Shown: positions 33,889 through 41,277 of the stretch, one piece after another
Layout: the number at the start of each line of letters is the position of its first letter
Position numbering within the stretch: the first letter of the stretch is position 1
DNA from: Chryseobacterium hagamense
GTDB taxonomy: Bacteria; Bacteroidota; Bacteroidia; Flavobacteriales; Weeksellaceae
DNA: 41,277 bases
Reading direction: 5' to 3'
Assembly (NCBI RefSeq): GCF_007991455.1
Contig: NZ_BJYJ01000031.1
Location: 1 to 41,277 of the forward strand
The notes under the pieces: model-generated
The model's input: only the letters and a program-made list of their open reading frames with translations
Databases searched by the model: none
What the model was told of the DNA's origin: nothing
Translations under genes and position numbers: made by a program

Positions 33889-35683
33889 TACAGCTTCTTT
33901 TAATACAGTTCCAGACAGATCCGTTATACAGTTTCACACACTGGGCACTGCGGTCGTAAACAATCATTCCTTTTACGGGATCTGCAACCGCAGCGGTACC
34001 GGCAACCCTGGTGATGACCAGGCCTTTACCGGAAGATTCCAAAGCCACTGCACCGTTAGGAATCCCTCCGTTGCTGATGCCCGGACCGGCAGGCCAGTTT
34101 TTGAACCGCGATGAAAGCGTGGATATTCCCAGGTCCGTATATGCATCGGGGGTTCCGGTCAGTCCCGGTTTGGTACAGTAATCAACCGCTGTTGTAATGG
34201 TTGCCTGGTTACTCGTTAAGTTAGCCGCATCCTTTATTGTGTATGTGAAAGGGCTTGCAGTGCTGAAGAAATTCATTACAGGCGTAAAAGTCAGTAAGCC
34301 TGCATTATCGACCAGCCAGGTTCCCTGCCCGTTCACGGTAAAACCTTTTACCAGCCCGTTGCTGTATATGATATTTCCGGCACCGGAAGGCGGCATGAGA
34401 TCAATGGAAGAAAGCACCAGCGTTCCGGAATCGGGATCCGTATCATTACCTGTAATCAGCAGGCTTTTGGCATTGTTCTTTTCAACGGAAAGATGGTCAT
34501 TATTAGCAACCGGCGCCTGATGAAGACCGAAATGGTTACCTGTCGAAGTGCTGTTGTTTAAAACAACCGGGAGGCTGGATGAAGTAGTGCCTATCCTGTT
34601 CCCCACGACCTGAAAACCTGACGGTGGCACAACCTCTACCCGGTAAGGCCCCTGACTGACATTGGTATTGATATTATCAAAATAATAAAACCCCAGGGTA
34701 TTGGTTACCGTACTGCGAATTTCCACATTGTTGCTGAAAAGCTTCATCGTAACTCCTGCCAGGCCGTTCCCGTCGGGTATTCCGGCATTGTTATCATTAT
34801 AGACATATCCTGCGATACTGGCGGCAAAGGTAATCGATTCATGGTTATAGGCCCCGATAAATGCAAGATCCGAGGTTCCCGAAAACGACTGGATCAGTTT
34901 CACGGCCTGCGGATAATTGGCAGAGGTAATCCCGAATTCAGACCAATCGGCAGCCAGCACCCTGATTTCCCGTTCACAGCTGGAAGAGGTCCCTGCATTG
35001 TAGGCAGGCGGATTTACATTGGCATTATAGAATTTCCAGCAGGCTTTTCCGATGCTGGGTACATTGCTGAAAGCCACCGAATAAGTAGTTCCGACGATAT
35101 TTCCGTTGATATCTTCAAAATGATAGCTGTCATTGGCAGAAGAAGGATTTCCCATCTGGGTAAAAATAAGGTCCGGAACCCCGTCGCCGATAGAAGAAGC
35201 TACAATCCCCATGGTATTGAGGCTGATGCTCGAACCCTGAGGAATATTGAAGATGGCGGAACCCAGACCAAGGCCATTGGCGCCGTCTGACAGATATTCC
35301 ACCATATTATTGTTGACGGGCACCGGTGAAATATTACCGTTTCCTCCGTACATTTTTCCTACCCCGATAAATGTACTGCTTCCCGGTGCAGGGATGTTAT
35401 AAATCGGCAGGGATATAAAAGTTCCGGGCTGAAACGTAACGCCGCCTGTGGTGAGCGCTGCATCGTTGACTCCGGTGCTGTAGGTTACCGGTGCATAGGC
35501 CGTGCCTGGCCCGTCCGCATCCCATCTGAAAGCAAGAAGGTTATGGCTGTTATCGGGCTGTACGGTGTTGAAGCTGTCCCAAAAGCCGCCGTAATCTGAA
35601 TAAATCCTGGAAACCGCCCGCTGGGCACTGAGAAATAAGGGAGCAGTAAATACCCCTAAAAATAATAGTTTGTTGAATGTCAC
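33881..35683 (-). CDS. Large secreted surface protein with SdrD B-like and cadherin-like repeats
   Basis: A 600-aa exported protein: signal peptide (LLFLGVFTAPLFLSAQ), an N-terminal unique domain to about residue 290, a Cna B/SdrD-like segment (IAGYVYNDNNAGIPDGNGLAGVTMKLF... LGFYYFDNI, about 292-345), then a cadherin-like segment (APVANNDHLSVEKN...LTFTPVMNFF...TYTIKDA) and a C-terminal module shared with the next gene. These are adhesion or extracellular scaffold domains; no catalytic motif or standard type IX sorting tail is evident. First gene of a two-gene unit with the 193-aa protein. Function unknown; surface adhesion is inferred. Confidence 0.8.
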   Translation of the reverse strand: MTFNKLLFLGVFTAPLFLSAQRAVSRIYSDYGGFWDSFNTVQPDNSHNLLAFRWDADGPGTAYAPVTYSTGVNDAALTTGGVTFQPGTFISLPIYNIPAPGSSTFIGVGKMYGGNGNISPVPVNNNMVEYLSDGANGLGLGSAIFNIPQGSSISLNTMGIVASSIGDGVPDLIFTQMGNPSSANDSYHFEDINGNIVGTTYSVAFSNVPSIGKACWKFYNANVNPPAYNAGTSSSCEREIRVLAADWSEFGITSANYPQAVKLIQSFSGTSDLAFIGAYNHESITFAASIAGYVYNDNNAGIPDGNGLAGVTMKLFSNNVEIRSTVTNTLGFYYFDNINTNVSQGPYRVEVVPPSGFQVVGNRIGTTSSSLPVVLNNSTSTGNHFGLHQAPVANNDHLSVEKNNAKSLLITGNDTDPDSGTLVLSSIDLMPPSGAGNIIYSNGLVKGFTVNGQGTWLVDNAGLLTFTPVMNFFSTASPFTYTIKDAANLTSNQATITTAVDYCTKPGLTGTPDAYTDLGISTLSSRFKNWPAGPGISNGGIPNGAVALESSGKGLVITRVAGTAAVADPVKGMIVYDRSAQCVKLYNGSVWNCIKRSCND

Positions 35684-36457
35684 TTAACAGTTTTAAAAGG
35701 CGGCAAAGGTATGAATCTTTATGTAGTTTTACGTTTAATCATACGACAATATGGGTTTATGTGGTATCTTTATTTTATTAGGCCCAAAAGTAGACTTATT
35801 TAAATATGAGCAGCAGATGTTTTTCATTTCCGGAAGGCGAAGTCTATTTCTGAAATCAGATGTTTGCTGTATGCTTTTTATTTTAACGTGAGGATGCCGG
35901 AAGTTTCTTTTGTCAAAAACAGGATCAAAGGTCCTGATCATCAAACCACCTACTTTGTCATTCTGTCAGACGGAGTTTCAATTTAACCCTGACTCAAAAA
36001 AAACTTAGGCTTATTTTTGAATTGCATAAACAGCTGAATTTGATTTTAATACGGTTGAATTCACTTCGTTTATTAAACGGTTTCCTCATGCAGAGTTTCA
36101 ATTAAACCATCTAAAAAAAGGAATATGAAGACCAAAGGTCTTTTAAGATCTGTCTTTCACTAAAGTATGATCCGGTTTTGAAACAGGACAAAAGATTTTG
36201 ATCCACTCCCCTGTTTCTCAGACTTCCTGATTGATTTTTATACTACCGGATTTTTGAATCGAATGTTTTTGACACCGGATTTCAGAAAAATTTTATCGGA
36301 TACTTAGCCGGAGTTTATTTAATTTAATCTAAACAATTAATACGTGAATTACCCTTCCTGTTCCCTCAAAATATATGATTATAAGCGGATCAGATTTAAC
36401 ATAAAAAATTCGTAAATTTATTGTATCGATTTGAATCATATTAACACCTTTCACTGA
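35684..36457. other. A/T-rich intergenic region with a MITE-like copy
   Basis: A 774-bp divergent intergenic region without a convincing gene. It holds the third MITE-like copy at 35885-36070; the DNA beyond it (36110-36330) has faint relatives such as GATCCGG and CAGGACAAAAG but nothing I can align with confidence. The promoters of both flanking genes must lie here. Confidence 0.7.
35885..36070 (+). repeat. MITE-like element, copy 3 (internally deleted)
   Basis: Begins AACGTG joined directly to AGGATGCCGGAAGTTT, then keeps CAGGATCAAAGGTC and TTTGTCATTCTG.CAGA as in copy 1, and ends TTGAATTCACTTCGTT, a decayed terminal repeat. About half the length of copy 1. Confidence 0.8.
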
Positions 36458-38668
36458 ATGACTCATTTTTTTTCTGCTTTGGGGATCGACCCGCTCCTCG
36501 AACTTCTGCAACAATCCGGCGATGCAATGGCCATTTATACGGGTCCCGAACTCATTATTCAATTTGCCAATGATGCCATGCTTACGTTCTGGGGAAAAGA
36601 TCAGTCGGTAATCGGTAGAAAGCTCAAAGAGCCCCTGCCTGAAATGAAAGGTCAGCAATTTACAGAACTTCTGAAAAGGGTATGGGAGTCGGAAGAAGCC
36701 TATATCGGAAAGGAAATGCCCGCCACTACCGAAATTGAAGGCCAGCGTATTACTTCCTATTATGATTTTATCTTCAAACCCGTGATGAATAAAGAAGGAA
36801 AACTCTACTGCATCCTTCATACGGCCAAAGAGGTAACTGAAATCATCAGGGCCAGAGAAATTCTTTTTGAAAAGGAAAAAAAGGAGCAAGAAGCAAAAGA
36901 AAAACTGGAAGCCTCCAATAAAACACTGCTTTCCAGCAATGAGGAACTTTCCGCTTTAAATAAAGCATATACCATTACCAATGAAAAACTCGGTGACTCC
37001 AACAGGATATTCCAGGATCAGAATCTGCAATTCAGAAAAGAGAACGACGAACTGCTTTTCGGAAATAAAAAGTTTCAGGATGATATAATCCATTTAGGAG
37101 ACACCAATAAAAACCTCAGTTCAAAGAACCAGGAGCTTAAAGACCTGAATGACACCATTACCAGGCTTAATAATAAATTAACCGAAAGCGATATCAGCTT
37201 CAGCAATCTTATTAATCAGGCACCTGTGGCCATCATGCTCCTGAAAGGCGACCGGCTCATCATCACCATGATTAATGAGGCCATGCTGAAACTCATTGAA
37301 AAAGACAGTTCCGTTATCGGCAAATCCCTCTTTGAAGTACTTCCTGAACTGGACGGGCAACCGGCTGCCAGGTTGCTGATCGAAACCTTTAAAACCGGAA
37401 AACCGAATTCCGACCATTCGAACCCAGTGCTTTTAAACCGCAGCGGCCAGCTGGAACACGGATATTTCACCTTTAATTATACTCCGTTTGTTGAAAACGG
37501 AGAAATAACCGGTGTCATCGATATGGCCGTAGAAGTTACCCCCCAGGTCCTGGCGATCCGGGAGCGTGAAGAAATCATCATCGAAAAAAGCGTTTTGGAA
37601 GAAACCCTCCTGAAAAGCGAACAGCGGCTCCAGGGAATTCTTGAAACCATGGCAGAAGGGGTGGGCGTTACCGATGCCAACGGACAGCTGGTCTACGCCA
37701 ATCCGATGGCACAGCACATCCTGGGGCTTTCCGAAAGTAAAATCAAGGAAAGAACGTATGATGATCCTCAATGGCAGAACCTCAGGCTGGACGGCACCCC
37801 TCTGCCGTCAGAAGAGCACCCCATGTCTGTCATGATGTCTACTGGAAAACCGGTGTATGACCATGAAATTGGTGTTCAGGCGCCGGGAAGGGAAATCATG
37901 TATATCTCCATCAATGCGGCTCCCTTATTTGATGCCGAAGGCAACCTCACCGGTGGAATAGGCACCTTTATGGATGTCACGGCGAGAAGAATGATCACCC
38001 GCGGAAAAGAAGACTTTATCAGCATTGCCAGCCATGAACTGAAAACGCCGGTAACTGCCCTGAAAGCTTCCCTGCAGCTGCTGCAGCGTTCCTATGACAG
38101 GCTGCCGCCGGAATCCCGTGCCAGGCTCCTGAACCAGTCGATCACCAGCCTTGATAAATTATCAGGATTAATCAACAGCCTTCTGGATACCAGCCGGATA
38201 GAACAGGGACAGCTGAAACTGGAAAAACGGCCGTTTACCATTTCGGAACTTTTTGAAGACTGCTGTTCCAGCTTTTCGGAGATTACAGACCAGGAAATTA
38301 TTTTCCGGGGTGATACCGACCAGCGGGTGATAGCCGATAACCAGCAGATCGGGCAGGTGATGATTAATTTCATTACCAATGCCGTCAAGTATGCTCCGGA
38401 ATCGAAACAGATCCTCATTACCGCCCGGAAAATCGACGATCAGGAAATCAAAATAAGTGTAAAAGATCAGGGCCCGGGTATTCCGAAAGCCCAACTGGAA
38501 CATCTTTTTAAGCGCTATTACCGGACCAATTACCATGGACAGAAATTCACCGGTCTCGGCCTCGGTTTATTCATCAGTGGAGATATTATTAAAGAGCACG
38601 GTGGGAAAGTTGGGGTGGAAAGCGAAGAAGGACAGGGATCCGAATTCTGGTTTACGCTCCCGATTTAA
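36458..38668 (+). CDS. PAS domain sensor histidine kinase
   Basis: A 736-aa cytoplasmic kinase with no membrane segment. Order: an N-terminal PAS domain (about 10-125), a long coiled coil rich in Glu/Lys/Asn (about 130-245), two more PAS-like domains (about 246-370 and 390-515), the dimerisation/phosphotransfer helix with His526 in ASHELKTP, and an HATPase with N box (INFITNAVKYAP), G1 (DQGPGIP), F box and G2 (GLGLGLFISGDI). All catalytic motifs look intact. PAS domains sense small ligands, redox or light; no ligand-specific residue is identifiable. It is a single gene without an adjacent response regulator. Confidence 0.93.
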   Translation: MTHFFSALGIDPLLELLQQSGDAMAIYTGPELIIQFANDAMLTFWGKDQSVIGRKLKEPLPEMKGQQFTELLKRVWESEEAYIGKEMPATTEIEGQRITSYYDFIFKPVMNKEGKLYCILHTAKEVTEIIRAREILFEKEKKEQEAKEKLEASNKTLLSSNEELSALNKAYTITNEKLGDSNRIFQDQNLQFRKENDELLFGNKKFQDDIIHLGDTNKNLSSKNQELKDLNDTITRLNNKLTESDISFSNLINQAPVAIMLLKGDRLIITMINEAMLKLIEKDSSVIGKSLFEVLPELDGQPAARLLIETFKTGKPNSDHSNPVLLNRSGQLEHGYFTFNYTPFVENGEITGVIDMAVEVTPQVLAIREREEIIIEKSVLEETLLKSEQRLQGILETMAEGVGVTDANGQLVYANPMAQHILGLSESKIKERTYDDPQWQNLRLDGTPLPSEEHPMSVMMSTGKPVYDHEIGVQAPGREIMYISINAAPLFDAEGNLTGGIGTFMDVTARRMITRGKEDFISIASHELKTPVTALKASLQLLQRSYDRLPPESRARLLNQSITSLDKLSGLINSLLDTSRIEQGQLKLEKRPFTISELFEDCCSSFSEITDQEIIFRGDTDQRVIADNQQIGQVMINFITNAVKYAPESKQILITARKIDDQEIKISVKDQGPGIPKAQLEHLFKRYYRTNYHGQKFTGLGLGLFISGDIIKEHGGKVGVESEEGQGSEFWFTLPI

Positions 38669-38952
38669 ATGGGTTCTGCTGTAAAAGACGTGAAAATCGT
38701 AATTAAGAAAACAGTCGATTACTCACGGGAATCATCTGATTATTTAAATGAGAGACTGAAAGTCAGTTTGGTGAGCCAGGATTTTAAATAAGTTTCTATT
38801 GCTAGGTAAGCAAATGATTTCAATAACCTCCCGGATATCAGCCTGGCAAAGAAACTTCAGGAATCCGGCTTCCAGGCTGCACATCTGAATTCTATTACGG
38901 GTTTAATTTAATTCCTGATGGTAAAATATAAAGGTTAAATTTAAACGGCCAC

Positions 38953-40749
38953 TTAGTTTCCAAAGTTCACGAAATGCGGGATTTCCGTACCGAAACCATT
39001 CAGTGGCAGCACATTATTCCGGTTGCTGTTAAAATCGAAAACATGATCATTATCGAAAGGCACCTTCGGATAATAGGTAAAAGATATCTGGATCCTGTTA
39101 AAGACTAAAAAAGGATTGTTGATCATCAGACCAATTCCTATCTTGGTATTGGTGTTGGTCTTCAGGAGCTTTTCATCGGGCATGGCCAGCCATCCTGCCG
39201 CCGCGGTAATGTAGGGGCTGAAATGGAAATTCTTCCAGGCTTTGTTGATAAAAAGCTGCAGCTGGTACCGGAGCACCAGTTTTTTGGTTCCGATATAATC
39301 TCCGTTGTATACCGGGAATTCATCGCTTCCGGAAAGATTGATCCGGTCGCGGTAGGAGTAGTTATGCTGCGGATTCCCCAAGGCTAAAGTCGGAGAAAAG
39401 AAATGCCGGGCTTTGGCAAACTTCCAGTCGGTAAGATTGGTAAAATACGTCCCGTCGAACCGGAAAGACTCACGGTTCTGACGGTCTTCGTTAAAGAATC
39501 TTCCGAACTGGGCCTTTACGGTAAAATAGCCGAGTTCCGTAAAATCACCATAAGAAGCGGAAATGCCTGCATACGGGATGATTTTATGGCTTCTGGCCAG
39601 AAATCCGGAAGTCAGGTTAGCCGAATAGCCAAAGGAAATATCCTCCGGAAGATCGTACTGAAAGATATTTTTTTCAATGGAAAATTTCCTTTGGATAAGT
39701 CCTGCTGAGGCGAGGAAGCTGCTGTAGGAGCTGAAGTAGTCATACTGATCAATCCCGGGACTGTCCTTGTACTGGTAATTCTGAAATCTTCCGATCAGGG
39801 CGATGTTGCTGGAAATTTTAGTTTCGGGATCCGATGAAACGGGAATCTGGTAGCCGCCCCAGAGATCCTGGCTGTACACTTTGATCTGTACTTCCGGAAA
39901 AACAGTATCTTCTTCAAGAGGAAGCAAGACATGGCGCATAAAATATTCAAAGCTGAAACCGCCTGCCCATTTCGTCAGTGGAGAGAAAAAATCCCGTTTT
40001 ACGTTCAGGTTGATCCTTTCATTTTTGTAGAAATCCCTTTCTCCTAAAATCTGCGCATTGATATAAGAACCCCAAAGATTGTAGGCGGTATAACTTCCCA
40101 GGAAATAATCCTGTTTCTCTTTGGAATCATTCCGGTAAAGGAAATCCAGGTCGTGTCCCAATCCTAAAAGGTTTTCTTCATTAATCCCCATGCCGATCTT
40201 GCTTCCGGAATAGCTGGCCCGGGGCTTAAGGCTCCAGGAATCCAGCACTTTCACTACCACATCAATTGAATCCCTGGTCGAAGTACTGTCGGAAACGCTG
40301 ATGCTTACCCGGTTGATAAATGGCATGGCCCGTAAAAGACGTTCGGATTCATAAAGTTTCTGGGCATTGTACTCTTCCCCTTTTTTAAACAGCAGGTAAT
40401 TATTCACCGTGGAAATTCGGGTGTTGGAATGAAGATGATTGGTAAACCAGTCATACCATCTGGATTTTTCCTTTCGGTCCCCGGCACCATATCCGAACGG
40501 GTCAATGGTCTCAATATGCACGTTCCTGATGTACTTGCCGTCGGACGTCTGCTGAACCTGTTTTTCAGTTGTTGTCTTTACGGAAGCCGAGTCGGGCTCC
40601 CTGCGGAAGATAAAACGGTGAAGAAACCTGGTGAATTTTCTCTTATCCGAAAACTTTTCGATCCTGTAATACAGGGAATCCCTTTTCTCCTGTGCATAAC
40701 CAAAGGAAAAACAGATAAGAAGTCCGAATAACACAATTTTTTTCACCAA
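38953..40749 (-). CDS. Outer-membrane protein with POTRA-like domain (Omp85/BamA-related)
   Basis: A 598-aa protein with a signal peptide (KIVLFGLLICFSFGYAQ). Residues about 72-170 form a POTRA-like segment (YIRNVHIETIDPFGYG, FKKGEEYNAQKLYESERLLR, INRVSISVSDS, IDVVVKVLDSWSL). The remaining roughly 400 residues are beta-strand rich, consistent with a barrel, though the last residues (IPHFVNFGN) are not a classical aromatic C-terminal signature. Related proteins insert or export other outer-membrane components, but with a single POTRA this is unlikely to be the essential BamA itself. It stands alone; partners are unknown. Confidence 0.8.
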   Translation of the reverse strand: MVKKIVLFGLLICFSFGYAQEKRDSLYYRIEKFSDKRKFTRFLHRFIFRREPDSASVKTTTEKQVQQTSDGKYIRNVHIETIDPFGYGAGDRKEKSRWYDWFTNHLHSNTRISTVNNYLLFKKGEEYNAQKLYESERLLRAMPFINRVSISVSDSTSTRDSIDVVVKVLDSWSLKPRASYSGSKIGMGINEENLLGLGHDLDFLYRNDSKEKQDYFLGSYTAYNLWGSYINAQILGERDFYKNERINLNVKRDFFSPLTKWAGGFSFEYFMRHVLLPLEEDTVFPEVQIKVYSQDLWGGYQIPVSSDPETKISSNIALIGRFQNYQYKDSPGIDQYDYFSSYSSFLASAGLIQRKFSIEKNIFQYDLPEDISFGYSANLTSGFLARSHKIIPYAGISASYGDFTELGYFTVKAQFGRFFNEDRQNRESFRFDGTYFTNLTDWKFAKARHFFSPTLALGNPQHNYSYRDRINLSGSDEFPVYNGDYIGTKKLVLRYQLQLFINKAWKNFHFSPYITAAAGWLAMPDEKLLKTNTNTKIGIGLMINNPFLVFNRIQISFTYYPKVPFDNDHVFDFNSNRNNVLPLNGFGTEIPHFVNFGN

Positions 40750-40937
40750 CCGCTTGTTTGATTAAAGTTTCTTTTATCAATTAACAAGCCAATGGCCGGA
40801 GCTGGAAAGAAAATGAAGAAGTATTTTCTGAAACCGCAGATAATGTGTTGTGTGATAAAAGATACCACATCTTATTTTTTTAAAGTTTGCGGCTTAATTG
40901 TTGAATATTCTACCGCACACCAATAAAATATTAATTT

Positions 40938-41277
40938 ATGTCAACCAGAAGAAATTCAGGCTCAGGAAGATCCGGATCTTCCAACAATGCTTCGGGCAGA
41001 AGCTCAAATTACAACAATTCAAGAGGCGGTTCTTACAACCGTGAAGATGACCGCTACGATGATGATGACGATCGTTACGATTATGATGATCAGTATGACG
41101 ACGATGATTACGATGAAGAAGATGATGACTATTCTGACGGATACCGTAATAATTATGATGATGATGATTATGACGATGACTATGATGACGACGAAGATTA
41201 TGATGATGAGGATTATGACGATGAGGAAGAAGATGACGATGATTACGATCACCGGCACGACAACCCGGGAAGACCAA
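40938..41277 (+). CDS. Asp/Tyr-rich, low-complexity protein (partial, runs off the window)
   Basis: An open frame starts at ATG 40938 and continues for 113 codons to the window edge. Residues 1-35 are Ser/Arg/Gly/Asn-rich (MSTRRNSGSGRSGSSNN); from residue 36 it is dominated by Asp, Tyr and Glu in irregular DDDYD-type units, then turns basic at the end (HRHDNPGRP). This looks like a disordered acidic protein with basic ends, perhaps continuing into a known domain beyond the edge. The opposite-strand frames here are merely the complement of GAT/TAT codons. It might bind metal, nucleic acid or basic proteins; I recognise no family. Confidence 0.7.
   Translation, partial: MSTRRNSGSGRSGSSNNASGRSSNYNNSRGGSYNREDDRYDDDDDRYDYDDQYDDDDYDEEDDDYSDGYRNNYDDDDYDDDYDDDEDYDDEDYDDEEEDDDDYDHRHDNPGRP

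Noticed and set aside
35735..35944. A 69-codon minus-strand frame
   Set aside because: Overlaps the third MITE-like copy and has no coding signature.
41019..41258. Minus-strand frames rich in Ile/Val or His/Arg at the right edge
   Set aside because: They are the complement of Asp/Tyr codons of the plus-strand gene starting at 40938.

Overview
The window comes from a flavobacterium, most probably Chryseobacterium or a close relative in the Weeksellaceae. Four things point there. Several genes are preceded by the Bacteroidetes -7 promoter octamer TAnnTTTG, with little sign of Shine-Dalgarno sequences. The gene content is typical: a TonB-dependent receptor, many secreted or outer-membrane proteins, a tiny histone H1-like protein and a Tex protein. 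The CRISPR system is type II-C with a very large Cas9. The intergenic regions are littered with short degenerate repeats of the kind common in this group.

Layout. 1-1500: a class 3 lipase-like gene. 1669-6104: a CRISPR array of 58 repeats (47 bp) and 57 spacers (30 bp each). 6163-12344, minus strand: operon cas9 - DUF6155-like gene - cas1 - cas2. 12436-12600, plus strand: the tracrRNA, divergent from cas9. 12718-13395: a YceI-like lipoprotein. 13400-14520: repeat-rich spacer DNA. 14521-18179: tex, a 58-aa histone H1-like gene and an alpha/beta hydrolase. 18350-19463: a small hypothetical gene and an outer-membrane transporter-like gene. 19876-24576: a sorbosone dehydrogenase-like lipoprotein, a serine hydrolase and an FAD/NAD(P)-binding protein. 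25274-32658: a sugar-uptake cluster made of an SLC45-like MFS transporter, a uridine-kinase-like P-loop kinase, a GH100-like glycosidase and a TonB receptor, divergent from a LacI regulator across a perfect 22-bp palindrome. 32848-40749: a response regulator, two secreted proteins in overlapping genes, a PAS histidine kinase and a POTRA-bearing outer-membrane protein. The right edge cuts an extremely Asp/Tyr-rich gene that starts at 40938.

CRISPR logic. The tracrRNA anti-repeat pairs perfectly over 17 nt with the left part of each repeat, so crRNAs are read left to right. Each repeat carries TATCTTTG, an exact match to the host promoter octamer, so each crRNA may have its own promoter. Four old repeats (2, 6, 7, 8) change it to TATCTTCG, which may silence their spacers. 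The degenerate and variant repeats are all at the left, so the array seems to grow at the right end beside cas2, toward which it is transcribed.

Most notable: (1) six consecutive young spacers (5489-5903) consist almost wholly of shuffled TATGG and TCAG words on one strand; (2) a DUF6155-like gene is embedded between cas9 and cas1 in a tight operon, where type II-C systems normally have no fourth gene; (3) halves of a tRNA-Ser-like structure lie on either side of the oldest repeat; (4) a dispersed element with 13-bp terminal inverted repeats is present in three copies.
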